Of a stretch of 64,000 nt of DNA, positions 27,648 through 38,237 are shown piece after piece. Under the pieces are notes generated by a model, which had not been told where the DNA came from, did not search any database, and was given only the letters and a program-made list of their open reading frames with translations. The stretch covers positions 992,001 to 1,056,000 of the forward strand of contig NC_019776.1 of the NCBI RefSeq assembly GCF_000317675.1. Direction: 5' to 3'. Source of the DNA: Cyanobacterium aponinum PCC 10605 (lineage in GTDB: Bacteria > Cyanobacteriota > Cyanobacteriia > Cyanobacteriales > Cyanobacteriaceae). Position 1 is the first letter of the stretch, and each line of letters begins with the position of its first letter. The translations under genes and the position numbers were made by a program.

Positions 27648-27815
27648 AAATAATGAGTAATAACTAGAAGTCATCCAATCTGGAGTCAGAATTTTTTTAC
27701 TATTAACTATTCACCATTTACTCATTGCCCTTTTCTTAAACCACCAAAAATTTTATATCGAACAAAGGTTAGTTACTATAGCTTTAAATTCTAAACTCTA
27801 AATTGTAAATTCCTC

Positions 27816-29153
27816 ATGGCATCTAAACCCGTTGTTACTTCCTTATATTCCTTAGCCCGTACTAGCTTACAGCAGTCTGTCTCATGGTATTCTAGTCAAC
27901 GCCGTCATTGGAATTATCCCCCAAATGCAGACTTACAAGGGGCGGTTAGAGATGATTTAAGGGCGTTAAGGGCGGCTAGTGAAAAGCTAGAGCAACAAAT
28001 CATTAAAATAGCGGCTTTCGGTTTAGTTAGTCGGGGGAAATCTTCCGTAATTAATGCTCTATTGGGAGAAAAAGTTTTAGATACGGGGCCTATTAATGGT
28101 GTCACCAAATGGCCTAAATCGGTTTCATGGAATCCCCCCAGTGGCAAAATAAAGATAGAGTTAATCGATACTCCGGGGTTGGATGAGATTGATGGCGAAA
28201 CAAGGGCAAATATGGCAAGGGAAATTTCTGCCCAAGCGGATTTAATTTTATTTGTGATTGCAGGGGATATTACTCGCACGGAATATTTAGCTTTATTGGA
28301 ATTAAGACAGGCTTTAAAACCTTTAATTTTGGTTTTCAATAAAATTGATTTATTTCCCGAAACGGATTTAGATACTATCTATCAACAATTACAACAGTTA
28401 AGTAATCAAACCCATAAGCCTTTATTTACCCCTGATGAAATCGTGTTAATTTCTGCCCAACCGCAACCATTACCCATAAGAATTGAATTACCTGATGGTA
28501 GTGTTGGAGAAGAATGGGAATATCCAGCACCGATGATTCAACCTTTACAGGAGAAAATTTTACAAATTCTTAACCGTGAAGGTAAGGCTTTATTAGCACT
28601 TAATTCTCTGACTCAAGCAAAAGTAGCCCAAAAAAATATTGCCCGTAAAACCATTGAAATGAGGGATAAGGAAGCGGAAGAGATTATTTGGCGTTATGGT
28701 AAGTATAAGGCTTTAATTGTGGCAGTAAATCCGATTGCTTTTCTGGATTTAATGGGGGGTTTTGTCTCTGATTTGATGATGATTCGTGCTTTGGCTAGGC
28801 TTTATGGTTTACCTATTACCAGTTATGAAGCAGGAAGGTTATGGCAAACTATCATTAAAAGTCTCGGTAGTCTCTTGTTGGGGGAGGTAGCTTCTATGAT
28901 GATGTTGGGGTGGGCTAAAACTGGGGCAATTATTAGCAGTTTATGGGAAAATCCTTCTGGTTTTACAATGGTTGCCTCTACGGTCTTGACTCAAGGCGCG
29001 ATCGCAGCTTATGGTTCTTATATAGTAGGAAAGAGTACCCAAGTTTATTTAGAGAACGGATGTACATGGGGAAATTATGGTTTAGATACAGTGATTGGAG
29101 AAATCATTGCTCAATCTCCCCCTGATGCGATTATATCCCGTTTGAGAGGATAG
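27816..29153 (+). CDS. Membrane-associated GTPase with DUF697-like C-terminal domain
   Basis: A 445-residue protein. The GTPase domain spans about residues 65-260: P-loop GLVSRGKSS, DTPGLDEIDGE (G3) and NKID (G4). A C-terminal region of about 170 residues has hydrophobic helices (FLDLMGGFVSDLMMIRALAR, then SLLLGEVASMMMLGW) resembling the DUF697/YcjF-type membrane domain. Such Era/dynamin-related GTPases are common in cyanobacteria and are thought to act at membranes; no substrate is known. Start ATG at 27816 follows an AT-rich leader. It is on the same strand as the GT39-like gene downstream, but 150 bp of repeat-like sequence intervenes. Confidence 0.8.
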   Translation: MASKPVVTSLYSLARTSLQQSVSWYSSQRRHWNYPPNADLQGAVRDDLRALRAASEKLEQQIIKIAAFGLVSRGKSSVINALLGEKVLDTGPINGVTKWPKSVSWNPPSGKIKIELIDTPGLDEIDGETRANMAREISAQADLILFVIAGDITRTEYLALLELRQALKPLILVFNKIDLFPETDLDTIYQQLQQLSNQTHKPLFTPDEIVLISAQPQPLPIRIELPDGSVGEEWEYPAPMIQPLQEKILQILNREGKALLALNSLTQAKVAQKNIARKTIEMRDKEAEEIIWRYGKYKALIVAVNPIAFLDLMGGFVSDLMMIRALARLYGLPITSYEAGRLWQTIIKSLGSLLLGEVASMMMLGWAKTGAIISSLWENPSGFTMVASTVLTQGAIAAYGSYIVGKSTQVYLENGCTWGNYGLDTVIGEIIAQSPPDAIISRLRG

Positions 29154-29303
29154 GCAGTTGAGGGATGAGGTGTCAGGTTTCAGGTTGCAGGAGTTAGGGG
29201 TTAGGTAGGAGGGATAAAGGGGGGTTTGCCCTTTGCCCTTTTAACTCCATCGATTTGTTGCTATAGTAGTTGCTTGATAAGTAGCATAATCACCAAGATT
29301 TTC

Positions 29304-31862
29304 ATGGCGTTAACCACAAGAGTAAAGCTAAAGGGAAACAAGAATAGTAGTCTGACTCGGAATCAAGTTATTATTTCTTTATTGTTAATTTGGCTTTTTA
29401 GTTTTGGATGCGATCGCATTTGGTTCAGTTTAGATAATACCATACCTGCATGGGATCCGTCTGAATACTTAAATGGGGTGACAGTTTATCAGGATGCGTT
29501 AAGAAATCCTCGATGGTTTGATGGTGCATGGTGGCGAGAATTTTGGCTACTCTCGAATAAAGTACCACCTTTAATGTATATTATTACTTCTCCTTTTTTT
29601 ATGATTTTAGGGGGAAGTGTAGATCATGGAAATCTTGTTTTATCACTGTTTAATTTAATTTTATTAATCTCTTTATTTTTATTAGGAAGATTATTTTTTA
29701 ACGACAAAATAGCTCTATTTGCCTGTATTTTAATCCAGTTAATCCCTAGTTTATACTATTATCGTCTTGAATTTCTCTTAGATTTTCCTCTCACAGTCAT
29801 CATTATTTTTAGTTTTACTTGTTTTAGTTATTGGTATTTTAGTCATGGTAAATACTCTTGGTGGCTTAGTATTTTATCAGGAATTTCTTTCGGCTTGGGG
29901 GTATTATTAAAACAAACTTTTGCTTTCTTTCTTTTTATACCGATTATCTATAGTTTTTTCAATCTTATTTTTCCTCGCCAGTGGCAAAAAATCGCTCAAT
30001 TACTTATTAGTTTTATCTGTGCAATTATTACTTTTTACCCTTGGTATCGTACCAATTGGTTATTAATTTTTACTTCAGGAAAAAGGGCAACTATAGACTC
30101 TGCTATCATTGAAGGAGATCCTCCTTTAAATACCCTTAAAGCATGGACTTTTTACGGGGAAATTTTACCTTATTTACTGTCATGGGTAGTTACATTATTT
30201 GCTTTATTCGGTCTAGTTTATTTAGTTGTTAAATATTTTAGCTTAAAATCCTCTAAATATAAAAATATCTGGTTATTTTTAGCAAGCAATTTTTATCAGA
30301 ATCAACGTCATCAAAAAGAAACTATTAAAGTAACTATATGGTTAGGAGTATATCTAATTAGTGGCTATCTATTATCCTCATTAAATATGAATAAAGATAT
30401 TCGTTATATATTACCTTTAATACCAGTATTAGCTCTAATTATTTCCGCTCTAATTTATAGCTATCAAGGCAAAGGAAAAAAGATTATAAAAATAGTTTTA
30501 GTTTTTATTTCTGTTATCTTAATGATATTTAATTATTTCCCTTTAGGAGGTAATTGGTTAACGGCAAAACTTAGTCCTAAAATGCAAAATTTTCCCTATA
30601 TCGAAGAGCCATGGGCAACCCCTGAAATTATTCCTACCGCTATAGAAACAACTCCTTATTTAAGGGCAAATATAGGAGTTTTACCTTCTACCCCTGAAAT
30701 TAACCAACATAATATTTCCTTTTATGGTTCAATTCCTCGTTTTAAAGTATTTGGCAGACAAGTAGGCACAAATGAAAAATTTATCCCTCAAGATATTAAT
30801 TCGATGGATTGGTTTTTAACTAAAACTGGTTATCAGGGTTCAATTCCAGATTCTCAAACAATAATTGTTAATCAAGTAGAAAATAATGGTCAATTTACTT
30901 TAGTAAAAAATTGGTCTTTACCTGATGATAGTCAATTAAAATTATACTATAAAAAGTTACCAAACAATGAAGTAAAACCTCTTAATACGCATAATAGCAA
31001 ACTTAATTTAGTAGAAATAAATATCCCTCCAATATTTAAACAAGGTGTAAAGATTCCCGTTAGTTATCAATGGTCTGGCTCATGGAATAATTTAGTTAAA
31101 GGAATTCTCATTTTAGACTGGCAATCGGTGACTAATCCTCAACAAAAATGGACTCATGATCATGCTTTAGCAATGGGTAATTTACACTCTTTAAATATTG
31201 ATAATTTTGATAGCAGTAAAGATTTTTTAATCACAGAAAATACGGCAATGTTTGTGCCTAATAATATGCCTGACGGAGACTATATTTTAAAAGCGACTTA
31301 TTTAGACAAAAAAAATGGAGAAAGTTATCATCTTTCTTTACCTAAGATAGTAGTTACAGTTGCTCAAAATTCTCCTTCTATTACTACTGATAGAGAGTTA
31401 GATTTAATCAGTCAATTAAGGATATTTGCCCCCAATTTATCTCAAGGTATTGAAGGTTTAGATCCTATTTTTGCTCAAGTTGGTAGAATTAATCAGTATG
31501 ATCCTACTCAAGATTATCTGAAGGTTGCACAAAAGGCAATGGAATATCGACTTCAACAAGAGGAAAATATTAATTATCTTTATACCCTTCTCCTTGCTCA
31601 AGTGTTACAACAAGATGTTGAAGGTGCGATCGCATCTGCTCAGGAATTAGTTACAATAAATCCGGATAATGCCTTTAACCATGCTTATTTAAGTTTCTTG
31701 TATCTCTACGATTGGCGAGGAGAAGAAGGAGAAAAAGCCTTAAAACCTGCTTTAGAATTGCAACCAGAGGTAAAAGAGTTTCAATACCTAGAAGGAATTA
31801 GTGCTTTGATGCAGGGCAATCTATTAAAAGCATGGCAAATTTACCAAAACATTGTTTCTTAA
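29304..31862 (+). CDS. GT39/ArnT-like membrane glycosyltransferase with C-terminal TPR region
   Basis: About 852 residues from ATG at 29304; a TTG 26 codons upstream lies in repeat-like DNA and is not favoured. An N-terminal membrane segment is followed by WDPSEYLNG, the acidic motif in the first extracytoplasmic loop of GT39/ArnT/PMT-type enzymes, and around ten further spans to about residue 410. A soluble extracytoplasmic region of about 300 residues follows, then a TPR-like end (YTLLLAQVLQQDVEGAIASA and NPDNAFNHAYLSFLYLYDW). The family transfers sugars from polyprenyl-phosphate donors to proteins or lipids; donor and acceptor here are unknown. Confidence 0.8.
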   Translation: MALTTRVKLKGNKNSSLTRNQVIISLLLIWLFSFGCDRIWFSLDNTIPAWDPSEYLNGVTVYQDALRNPRWFDGAWWREFWLLSNKVPPLMYIITSPFFMILGGSVDHGNLVLSLFNLILLISLFLLGRLFFNDKIALFACILIQLIPSLYYYRLEFLLDFPLTVIIIFSFTCFSYWYFSHGKYSWWLSILSGISFGLGVLLKQTFAFFLFIPIIYSFFNLIFPRQWQKIAQLLISFICAIITFYPWYRTNWLLIFTSGKRATIDSAIIEGDPPLNTLKAWTFYGEILPYLLSWVVTLFALFGLVYLVVKYFSLKSSKYKNIWLFLASNFYQNQRHQKETIKVTIWLGVYLISGYLLSSLNMNKDIRYILPLIPVLALIISALIYSYQGKGKKIIKIVLVFISVILMIFNYFPLGGNWLTAKLSPKMQNFPYIEEPWATPEIIPTAIETTPYLRANIGVLPSTPEINQHNISFYGSIPRFKVFGRQVGTNEKFIPQDINSMDWFLTKTGYQGSIPDSQTIIVNQVENNGQFTLVKNWSLPDDSQLKLYYKKLPNNEVKPLNTHNSKLNLVEINIPPIFKQGVKIPVSYQWSGSWNNLVKGILILDWQSVTNPQQKWTHDHALAMGNLHSLNIDNFDSSKDFLITENTAMFVPNNMPDGDYILKATYLDKKNGESYHLSLPKIVVTVAQNSPSITTDRELDLISQLRIFAPNLSQGIEGLDPIFAQVGRINQYDPTQDYLKVAQKAMEYRLQQEENINYLYTLLLAQVLQQDVEGAIASAQELVTINPDNAFNHAYLSFLYLYDWRGEEGEKALKPALELQPEVKEFQYLEGISALMQGNLLKAWQIYQNIVS

Positions 31863-31963
31863 TATGTTTGTAAATCACTTCTATTTTTTAGACTGACAAA
31901 GATTACAATTTGATATTACTGAAAACTCTTGCCCGTTGCCCGTTGCCTATTGCCTATCTTTAC

Positions 31964-33736
31964 TTAGATTGAGTTATAACCTTCGAGAGTCCGATAAGTT
32001 TTCGTTAAAAATGGGATAGTTTCTTGGGCGGGTATTGGTTTGGAGAAAAAATAACCTTGAGAATATTCGCAATTTAAGTTTTTTAGTTTTTCTAAATCTT
32101 CTTTTGTTTCACAACCTTCGGCTATTACTTTCATTTTTAATTTGTGGGCTAAGAGAATAATTATTTCTACTAAATCCGCATTTTTTTGATTATTATTACT
32201 ATTACGAATAAAACTGCGATCGATTTTTAAATAATCCACAGGAATGGTATGTAAATAACTTAAAGAAGAATAACCTGTACCGAAATCATCTAAACTAATT
32301 TTTATTTTTCTCGCTTTAAAATCATTGAGAATATAGATAGCTTTTTCTATATTTTCTATTAATGCACTCTCGGTAATTTCTATTTTTATACACTCTGGAT
32401 TTATACCTGTTTTTTCAATAATATTATCTATATCATTGAGTAAAGAATGATGAGAAAATTGATAGGGAGATAAATTAATACTAATATAAAGAGGATGGGA
32501 AAAATTTTCCTGCCAAATAACTTGCTGTTGACAGGCTTTTTCAAATACCCATAATCCCACCGTAGTAATTAAACCAGATTCTTCTAAACAAGGTATAAAT
32601 TCAAAAGGAGAAATCATACCCCTAGTAGGATGTTGCCAACGAATTAAGGCTTCAAAACCATAGGTTTTTTCTTTTGATAAATCGATTATCGGTTGATAAA
32701 AAACCGTAAATTGTTCTTCTTTAATCGCCTTTCTTAAATCTAACTCCAACTGTAGTCTTTTTTGTGCTATTTCTCTAATGCTATTATCGAAAATATAATA
32801 TTTATTCTGTCCTTTTTGCTTGGCTTTATGTAACGCTGTATCAACGTCTCTTAACAATTCTAATTCTTGTTTATAATTTTTATCAGAAAAAACAATCCCT
32901 AAATTACAATTAACAAATATCTCATATTCATTCACCTTAAATGAATTTCTAAAGCTGTTTAAAATAGACTCTGTAAATTTAATTATTTCCTCCTTATTCT
33001 CCCTTTCTCTTAAGAGTAAATAAAAATTATCTGCTCCCATTCTGGCAATAAAATCTTTTTCTCTCAAACATTTCTGAATGTGTAATGCGATTGTTTGTAA
33101 GAAGCGATCGCCTATTTCGTGACCTAAAGAACTATTAATAAGACTAAAACGACTAAAATCTAATTGAATTAGAGCAAAAAGAGAATTAGTACCCATGATG
33201 CTTTTAATTTCTTCAACTAAAGCAACCTTACTAGGTAAACCAGTCAAACTATCTACCATGATCATTTTTTCTAGTTGGGCGGTACGCTCTTTCACCTTTT
33301 CTTCTAAAATAGAGTTGGCCCTTTGTAATTTTTGATAAAGAGTACGAATGGTTAAATGATTTTTAACTCTTGCCTTTACAATGTAGGGATTAATCGGCTT
33401 AATTAAATAATCCACCGCTCCAATTTCTAAACCTTTCATTTCATCGTCAATTTCACCTAAAGCAGTCACAAAAATAATGGGAATATCCTTTGTTCTAAAG
33501 TTCTTTTTAAGCTGTTGGCAAACCTCATAACCATCAATATCTGGCATCATTACATCGAGGAGAATTAAATCTGGTTGAGGATGCTTTTGTGCAAGTTCGA
33601 TCGCTTTTTGCCCATTAGTTGCCGCAATAATTTTGTAAAATTTTCCCAATATTTCCATCAAGATATGTATGTTTTCAGGCTGATCATCTACTATTAATAT
33701 CTTTTGGGTATTATTTTTCTGATTAAAAGACACCAC
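31964..33736 (-). CDS. Response regulator with degenerate GGDEF and intact EAL domain
   Basis: A 590-residue protein with REC (phospho-acceptor Asp61 in LLDVMMPDIDG), GGDEF (about 160-310) and EAL (about 330-580) domains. The diguanylate cyclase signature is replaced by GADNF (234-238), so synthesis of c-di-GMP is unlikely. The EAL domain keeps EALIRW (362-364), the NLSPYQFS Asn, KIEITES, DDFGTGYSSL, KIDRSF and AEGCET motifs, so phosphodiesterase activity is expected. It probably lowers c-di-GMP in response to a sensor kinase. Transcribed alone and convergent with the glycosyltransferase gene. Confidence 0.92.
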   Translation of the reverse strand: MVSFNQKNNTQKILIVDDQPENIHILMEILGKFYKIIAATNGQKAIELAQKHPQPDLILLDVMMPDIDGYEVCQQLKKNFRTKDIPIIFVTALGEIDDEMKGLEIGAVDYLIKPINPYIVKARVKNHLTIRTLYQKLQRANSILEEKVKERTAQLEKMIMVDSLTGLPSKVALVEEIKSIMGTNSLFALIQLDFSRFSLINSSLGHEIGDRFLQTIALHIQKCLREKDFIARMGADNFYLLLRERENKEEIIKFTESILNSFRNSFKVNEYEIFVNCNLGIVFSDKNYKQELELLRDVDTALHKAKQKGQNKYYIFDNSIREIAQKRLQLELDLRKAIKEEQFTVFYQPIIDLSKEKTYGFEALIRWQHPTRGMISPFEFIPCLEESGLITTVGLWVFEKACQQQVIWQENFSHPLYISINLSPYQFSHHSLLNDIDNIIEKTGINPECIKIEITESALIENIEKAIYILNDFKARKIKISLDDFGTGYSSLSYLHTIPVDYLKIDRSFIRNSNNNQKNADLVEIIILLAHKLKMKVIAEGCETKEDLEKLKNLNCEYSQGYFFSKPIPAQETIPFLTKTYRTLEGYNSI

Positions 33737-34426
33737 ATAATTCTCCCATTTTAATCCTGTTTACTTCTTTTTTGAAGTTACTTTATTTGTAGGTATGTAT
33801 TTTTTTTTCATATTACCTATGTTTTATTTTATCATGAAATTAATTATTAATTATTGTAATGAATAAATAATGTCACCGATAATTAACTAAACTGATTACT
33901 GTATACTTTTCATATATCAAAAAGCACCACATCAAAAATAAATTTAAACTTACAATTAACTAATATTTTAACAAGATATTTAATGACATTTAAAATTAAT
34001 ATTTAGCAATATAAATAACATAAAATTTTTTTATAATCTTGATTATTTAATTTTTATTTACATCAAAAATATTGCATAATTAATTATTACCAAAAGATAT
34101 TTTAATTGATGTGAAAATTATTACCCAAAGAATTTTTAACGATAATCTTTATGAATAAGCACTGGAAGCAAGAATATATTATATAATAACTTAAGGAAGT
34201 TAGATATATTTTTATTTATTAAAATTTTACGCTACCATCATCTCCTCAAATAACATCATCTTCAATAATATTGACTACGGTTTTAAGGCAAATGTCTTCA
34301 AGTATTAACATAGTTACATCTTAACTTTATTTTAAGAAAAATAAAAGATTTTCTTAAGGAAAAATGAATAGACAAAAATTAAAATTAGATAAAATAAAGG
34401 CAATTTAAAAAAAAGTAGAGAAATTA
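33737..34426. other. 690-bp AT-rich divergent intergenic region
   Basis: No gene seen. It separates the EAL gene (minus) from phosphoketolase (plus) and must contain both promoters. The composition is extremely AT-rich; a 7-bp AT hairpin (AAGAAAA...TTTTCTT) lies near 34334-34355. No consensus promoter stands out. Confidence 0.5.
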
Positions 34427-36832
34427 ATGATTCAATCAATAGAAAAGTCTGTAACATTAAGTACAGAAGAGTTAAAAAAAATAGATGCTTATTGGCGCGC
34501 CTGTAATTATTTAGCCGTTGGGATGATTTATCTACAAGATAATCCTTTACTTAAAGAAACTCTCAAACCTGAACACGTAAAAAATCGTTTATTGGGTCAC
34601 TGGGGTTCTAGTCCGGGGTTAAGTTTTGTTTATGTACATTTAAACCGTTTAATCAACAAATATGATCTAAATATGGTTTACTTAGCAGGACCTGGACACG
34701 GTGCACCCGGTATCCTTGCTCCCGTTTATCTTGAGGGTACTTATTCGGAAATTTACACGGACAAAACCCAAGATGAAGCGGGAATGCACAAGTTTTTTAA
34801 ACAGTTTTCTTTCCCCGGACATATCGGTAGTCACGTCACCCCAGAGACTCCGGGGTCAATTCATGAAGGAGGAGAATTAGGTTATTCGGTTTCCCATGCT
34901 TACGGTGCGGTTTTAGATAATCCTGACTTAATTTCTGTGGTGATGGTGGGGGATGGTGAATCAGAAACAGGTCCTTTAGCAACGGCTTGGCACTCTAATA
35001 AGTTTATTAATCCTATTCGTGATGGTGCGGTGTTGCCTATCTTACATCTTAATGGTTACAAAATTGCTAACCCCACTATTCTCTCTCGCATTTCCCATGA
35101 GGAGTTAAAGGCATTATTTGTCGGTTATGGTTATGAACCCTATTTTGTTGAAGGGGATGATCCCATGATAATGCACCAAAAAATGGCGGAGGTGTTAGAA
35201 GAATGTGTTGGTAAAATTAGGCTTATTCAAGAGGAAGCTAGACGCACGGGAGTACCAAAACGTCCCAGATGGCCGATGATTGTTTTTCGTTCTCCTAAAG
35301 GTTGGACTGGTCCTAAAACTGTTGATGGTCGCAAGGTAGAGGGTTTTTGGCGATCGCACCAAGTACCCATGGGGAGTATGCACAGTAATCCTGAACATTT
35401 ACAGATGTTAGAACAATGGATGAAAAGCTATAAACCAGAAGAATTATTCGATGAAAATGGTACTTTAATCCCCGAACTGCAAGAATTAGCTCCAAAAGGC
35501 GATCGCCGTATGAGTGCCAATCCTGTAGCAAATGGTGGTTTATTACGCAAAGATTTAAACTTACCTGATTTTAAAGATCCCAAATATGTCATCGATGTTA
35601 TTGAACCGGGCAAAATAGAGGTGGAAAACACCAAAGTGATGGGGAACTTTTTACGGGATGTGATGGCAAAAAACATGACCACCTTCCGAGTATTTGGTCC
35701 TGATGAAACCGCTTCTAACCGCCTAAATCCTATTTATGAGGTATCAAAAAAAGTTTGGATGGCGGACTATCTACCTGAAGATGAAGACGGCGGCGAATTA
35801 TCTCCCGATGGTCGTGTTATGGAAATGTTAAGTGAACATACCCTGCAAGGATGGCTAGAAACCTATCTTTTAACAGGTCGCCATGGCTTATTCCACACCT
35901 ACGAAGCCTTTGCCCATGTGGTGGACTCCATGTTTAACCAACACGCTAAATGGTTAGACATATGCAAAAATAAAGTACCTTGGAGAGCCCCTGTATCATC
36001 CCTTAATATTTTACTTTCTTCCACTGTTTGGCGCCAAGACCATAATGGTTTCTCTCACCAAGACCCCGGGTATGTGGATTTAGTCACCAACAAAAGTGCA
36101 GACGTGGTAAGGGTTTATTTCCCCCCCGATGCTAACTGTTTACTCAGTGTGACAGATCATTGTTTACGCAGTAAAGATTATGTCAATGTCATTATTGCCG
36201 ATAAACAAAAACATTTGCAGTATCTCAACATTGAAGAAGCCGTAAAACACTGTACCAAAGGAATCGGTATTTGGGAATGGGCTAGTAATGATGATCAAGG
36301 CACTTCTGCGGATGAACCCGATGTCATCATGGCTTGTTGTGGAGATGTTCCCACGATGGAATCTTTAGCGGCAACGGCTATTTTAAGAAAAGAATGTCCT
36401 GAACTCAAAGTTCGTTTTATCAACGTAGTGGACTTATTCAAACTTCAAGACGATAGTGAACATCCTCACGGTTTATCAAAAATTGACTTTGCAACTCTGT
36501 TCACAGAAGATAAACCCATTATTTTCAACTTCCACGGTTATCCTTGGTTAATTCATAAATTAGCCTACCGTCATGTCAGAGAGAGCGATCGCCTCCATGT
36601 AAGAGGATATAAAGAACAAGGTAACATTAACACTCCTTTAGAACTAGCTATCCAAAACCAGATCGATCGCTTCAATTTAGTGATTGATGTAATTGATCGT
36701 GTTCCTAAACTTGGTTCTCGGGCGGCATATTTAAAAGAAAGAATGAAAAATGAAATTATCGATCATTTAAACTATGCTCATACCCATGGTATCGACAAAC
36801 CTGAGATGACTAACTGGAAATGGCCTTATTGA
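34427..36832 (+). CDS. xfp: Phosphoketolase (Xfp family)
   Basis: An 801-residue thiamine diphosphate enzyme. Motifs include [14 protein letters not shown] near the start, [30 protein letters not shown], and the TPP-binding [19 protein letters not shown]. It splits xylulose-5-phosphate (and usually fructose-6-phosphate) with phosphate into acetyl-phosphate plus glyceraldehyde-3-phosphate or erythrose-4-phosphate, linking Calvin-cycle sugars to acetyl-CoA and saving carbon. Length matches the family (about 800). ATG follows an AT-rich 690-bp upstream region; the downstream gene converges, so it is monocistronic. Confidence 0.96.
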   Translation: MIQSIEKSVTLSTEELKKIDAYWRACNYLAVGMIYLQDNPLLKETLKPEHVKNRLLGHWGSSPGLSFVYVHLNRLINKYDLNMVYLAGPGHGAPGILAPVYLEGTYSEIYTDKTQDEAGMHKFFKQFSFPGHIGSHVTPETPGSIHEGGELGYSVSHAYGAVLDNPDLISVVMVGDGESETGPLATAWHSNKFINPIRDGAVLPILHLNGYKIANPTILSRISHEELKALFVGYGYEPYFVEGDDPMIMHQKMAEVLEECVGKIRLIQEEARRTGVPKRPRWPMIVFRSPKGWTGPKTVDGRKVEGFWRSHQVPMGSMHSNPEHLQMLEQWMKSYKPEELFDENGTLIPELQELAPKGDRRMSANPVANGGLLRKDLNLPDFKDPKYVIDVIEPGKIEVENTKVMGNFLRDVMAKNMTTFRVFGPDETASNRLNPIYEVSKKVWMADYLPEDEDGGELSPDGRVMEMLSEHTLQGWLETYLLTGRHGLFHTYEAFAHVVDSMFNQHAKWLDICKNKVPWRAPVSSLNILLSSTVWRQDHNGFSHQDPGYVDLVTNKSADVVRVYFPPDANCLLSVTDHCLRSKDYVNVIIADKQKHLQYLNIEEAVKHCTKGIGIWEWASNDDQGTSADEPDVIMACCGDVPTMESLAATAILRKECPELKVRFINVVDLFKLQDDSEHPHGLSKIDFATLFTEDKPIIFNFHGYPWLIHKLAYRHVRESDRLHVRGYKEQGNINTPLELAIQNQIDRFNLVIDVIDRVPKLGSRAAYLKERMKNEIIDHLNYAHTHGIDKPEMTNWKWPY

Positions 36833-36879
36833 TTAAGACAAGGCAATAGGGAAACCTCTCTGTGTCTCCCCTTAAAACA

Positions 36880-36921
36880 AACCCCCCTTTATCCCCCCTC
36901 TCGAGGGGGGAGGGCAAAAGC
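36880..36921. repeat. CTCGAG-centred hairpin repeat, copy 1
   Basis: AAACCCCCCTTTAT then CCCCCCTCTCGAGGGGGG (36893-36910) then AGGGCAAA. The arms CCCCCCTC and GAGGGGGG are complementary. The same unit recurs near 50083-50120 and 62434-62475. Confidence 0.75.
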
Positions 36922-36941
36922 GTTTAATTAACCTCCCGTAA

Positions 36942-36961
36942 GGGTTGAATATATTCAACCC
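36942..36961. repeat. Perfect 20-bp palindrome, copy 2
   Basis: GGGTTGAATATATTCAACCC, identical to 5132-5151. Flanked by CCGTAA and CCTACC. Confidence 0.85.
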
Positions 36962-37029
36962 CTACCATCCCAATACCCCAATACCAACTTCTGACTCCTA
37001 TTTATTGCTCATTACCCCATTAAGATTCT

Positions 37030-37665
37030 TCAGGATTGATGTTCAAAAACATTATTGTAATACATTAAATCCAAGTCAACAAAAAGGGAAATAGCCTCAA
37101 AGCATCTTCGAGTTAATGACCAACGGTCTTCCCGTTGTAACATTGTAATTAATTTATCTTTCACGGGGATAAGATAACGCACGTCATTGGCGGCATAGCT
37201 CAATTGTTCGGATGTAAGGCTGTTGACATTACCCCAATCAGAACTTTGGGCTTTTTTGTCTAACTCAACTCCTTCTAATTCTTGTACTAAACTTTTTAAA
37301 CCGTGACTTTGAGTATAAGTACGGGCAATTTTACTGGCGATTTTAGTGCAGAAAATAGAATTCGTTTCTACTCCAAAAGTGTGCTTAAATTGAGCAACAT
37401 CGAAACGGGCATAGTGGAAAATTTTCGTGATGTCAGGATTTTCTAAGAGTTTTTGTAATAAAGGGGCTTCTGTTTGTCCTTTGGCAATGCGAATGGCTGT
37501 AACTAAACCATTGCGATCGCACACTTGTACTAAACAGAGGCGATCGCGCTGAGGGATTAAGCCCATGGTTTCTGTATCCATTGCCAAACAGTCAGATTCT
37601 GAATATTGACGGAAGATTTCGGGAGATAAATCCCCTTCACACACCTGAAATTGATTTAAAGACAT
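37030..37665 (-). CDS. RNase D-like 3'-5' exonuclease (DEDDy)
   Basis: A 211-residue single exonuclease domain. The DEDDy catalytic residues are visible: Asp and Glu in AMDTETMGL, Asp in HYARFDVAQF, and Tyr/Asp in SYAANDVRYL. It lacks the HRDC domains of full RNase D, as usual for the short cyanobacterial form. Expected role is 3' trimming of tRNA or other small RNAs. ATG at 37665. It follows the small conserved gene on the same strand with 69 bp between them, so the two may be co-transcribed. Confidence 0.9.
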   Translation of the reverse strand: MSLNQFQVCEGDLSPEIFRQYSESDCLAMDTETMGLIPQRDRLCLVQVCDRNGLVTAIRIAKGQTEAPLLQKLLENPDITKIFHYARFDVAQFKHTFGVETNSIFCTKIASKIARTYTQSHGLKSLVQELEGVELDKKAQSSDWGNVNSLTSEQLSYAANDVRYLIPVKDKLITMLQREDRWSLTRRCFEAISLFVDLDLMYYNNVFEHQS

Positions 37666-37734
37666 TCTTAATTGTGATTAATACAACTAAATACTGGAAA
37701 AAATTAAGACTACACAAAACTGGTAAATTAAAAA

Positions 37735-38043
37735 TTAGAGGTCTTGATCCTGATGACGAGGGTAAATTTGTTCCGCTTCAGGACACTCATCAGAAACTAA
37801 TAAATCCGTATAGCCCCGGGGAACAGATGCTAGTTTACGACTGACTGCACCAATACTATCTAAACGGACAAATTCTTCCCACGAGCTATTTTCGTAATCT
37901 TCGTCCATTTCATAACGGATGGTCACGATGTCACCTTCTATGCCGATGATACGTGCATCTTCAATCCAACGTTGTTGATCCCGCAAGAAAATAGAGACAT
38001 CACAACCTTCTTTGTAAATTTGATAGATCTTGCGGTCTAACAT
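37735..38043 (-). CDS. Small conserved cyanobacterial protein of unknown function
   Basis: A 102-residue soluble protein, begins MLDRKIYQIYKEGCDVSIFL and contains IIGIEGDIVTIRYEMDED and WEEFVRLDSIGAVSRKLASV. The pattern suggests a small beta-rich domain, and the protein seems conserved among cyanobacteria (possibly catalogued as DUF6679, from memory). The acidic C-terminus (DECPEAEQIYPRHQDQ) is probably disordered. AAGGAGA seven bases before ATG is a strong ribosome-binding site. Lies upstream of the RNase D-like gene. I do not know its function. Confidence 0.7.
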   Translation of the reverse strand: MLDRKIYQIYKEGCDVSIFLRDQQRWIEDARIIGIEGDIVTIRYEMDEDYENSSWEEFVRLDSIGAVSRKLASVPRGYTDLLVSDECPEAEQIYPRHQDQDL

Positions 38044-38237
38044 AGACTTCTCCTTAAATTACTAAAGTTGAAAATGGATTTTAGGATAATTGTAAGGCTA
38101 AAAATTGTCAAGGTGAATTCTTTTTGTAGATATATTTTGTTTAGATCCTTTCTATTGTAACTAATTTTAGCTGATAGGCAATAGTTTTTGATGAAGTGGC
38201 AGAGTAAATTTAACAATCATTGTTCTTGTCTCTAGTA

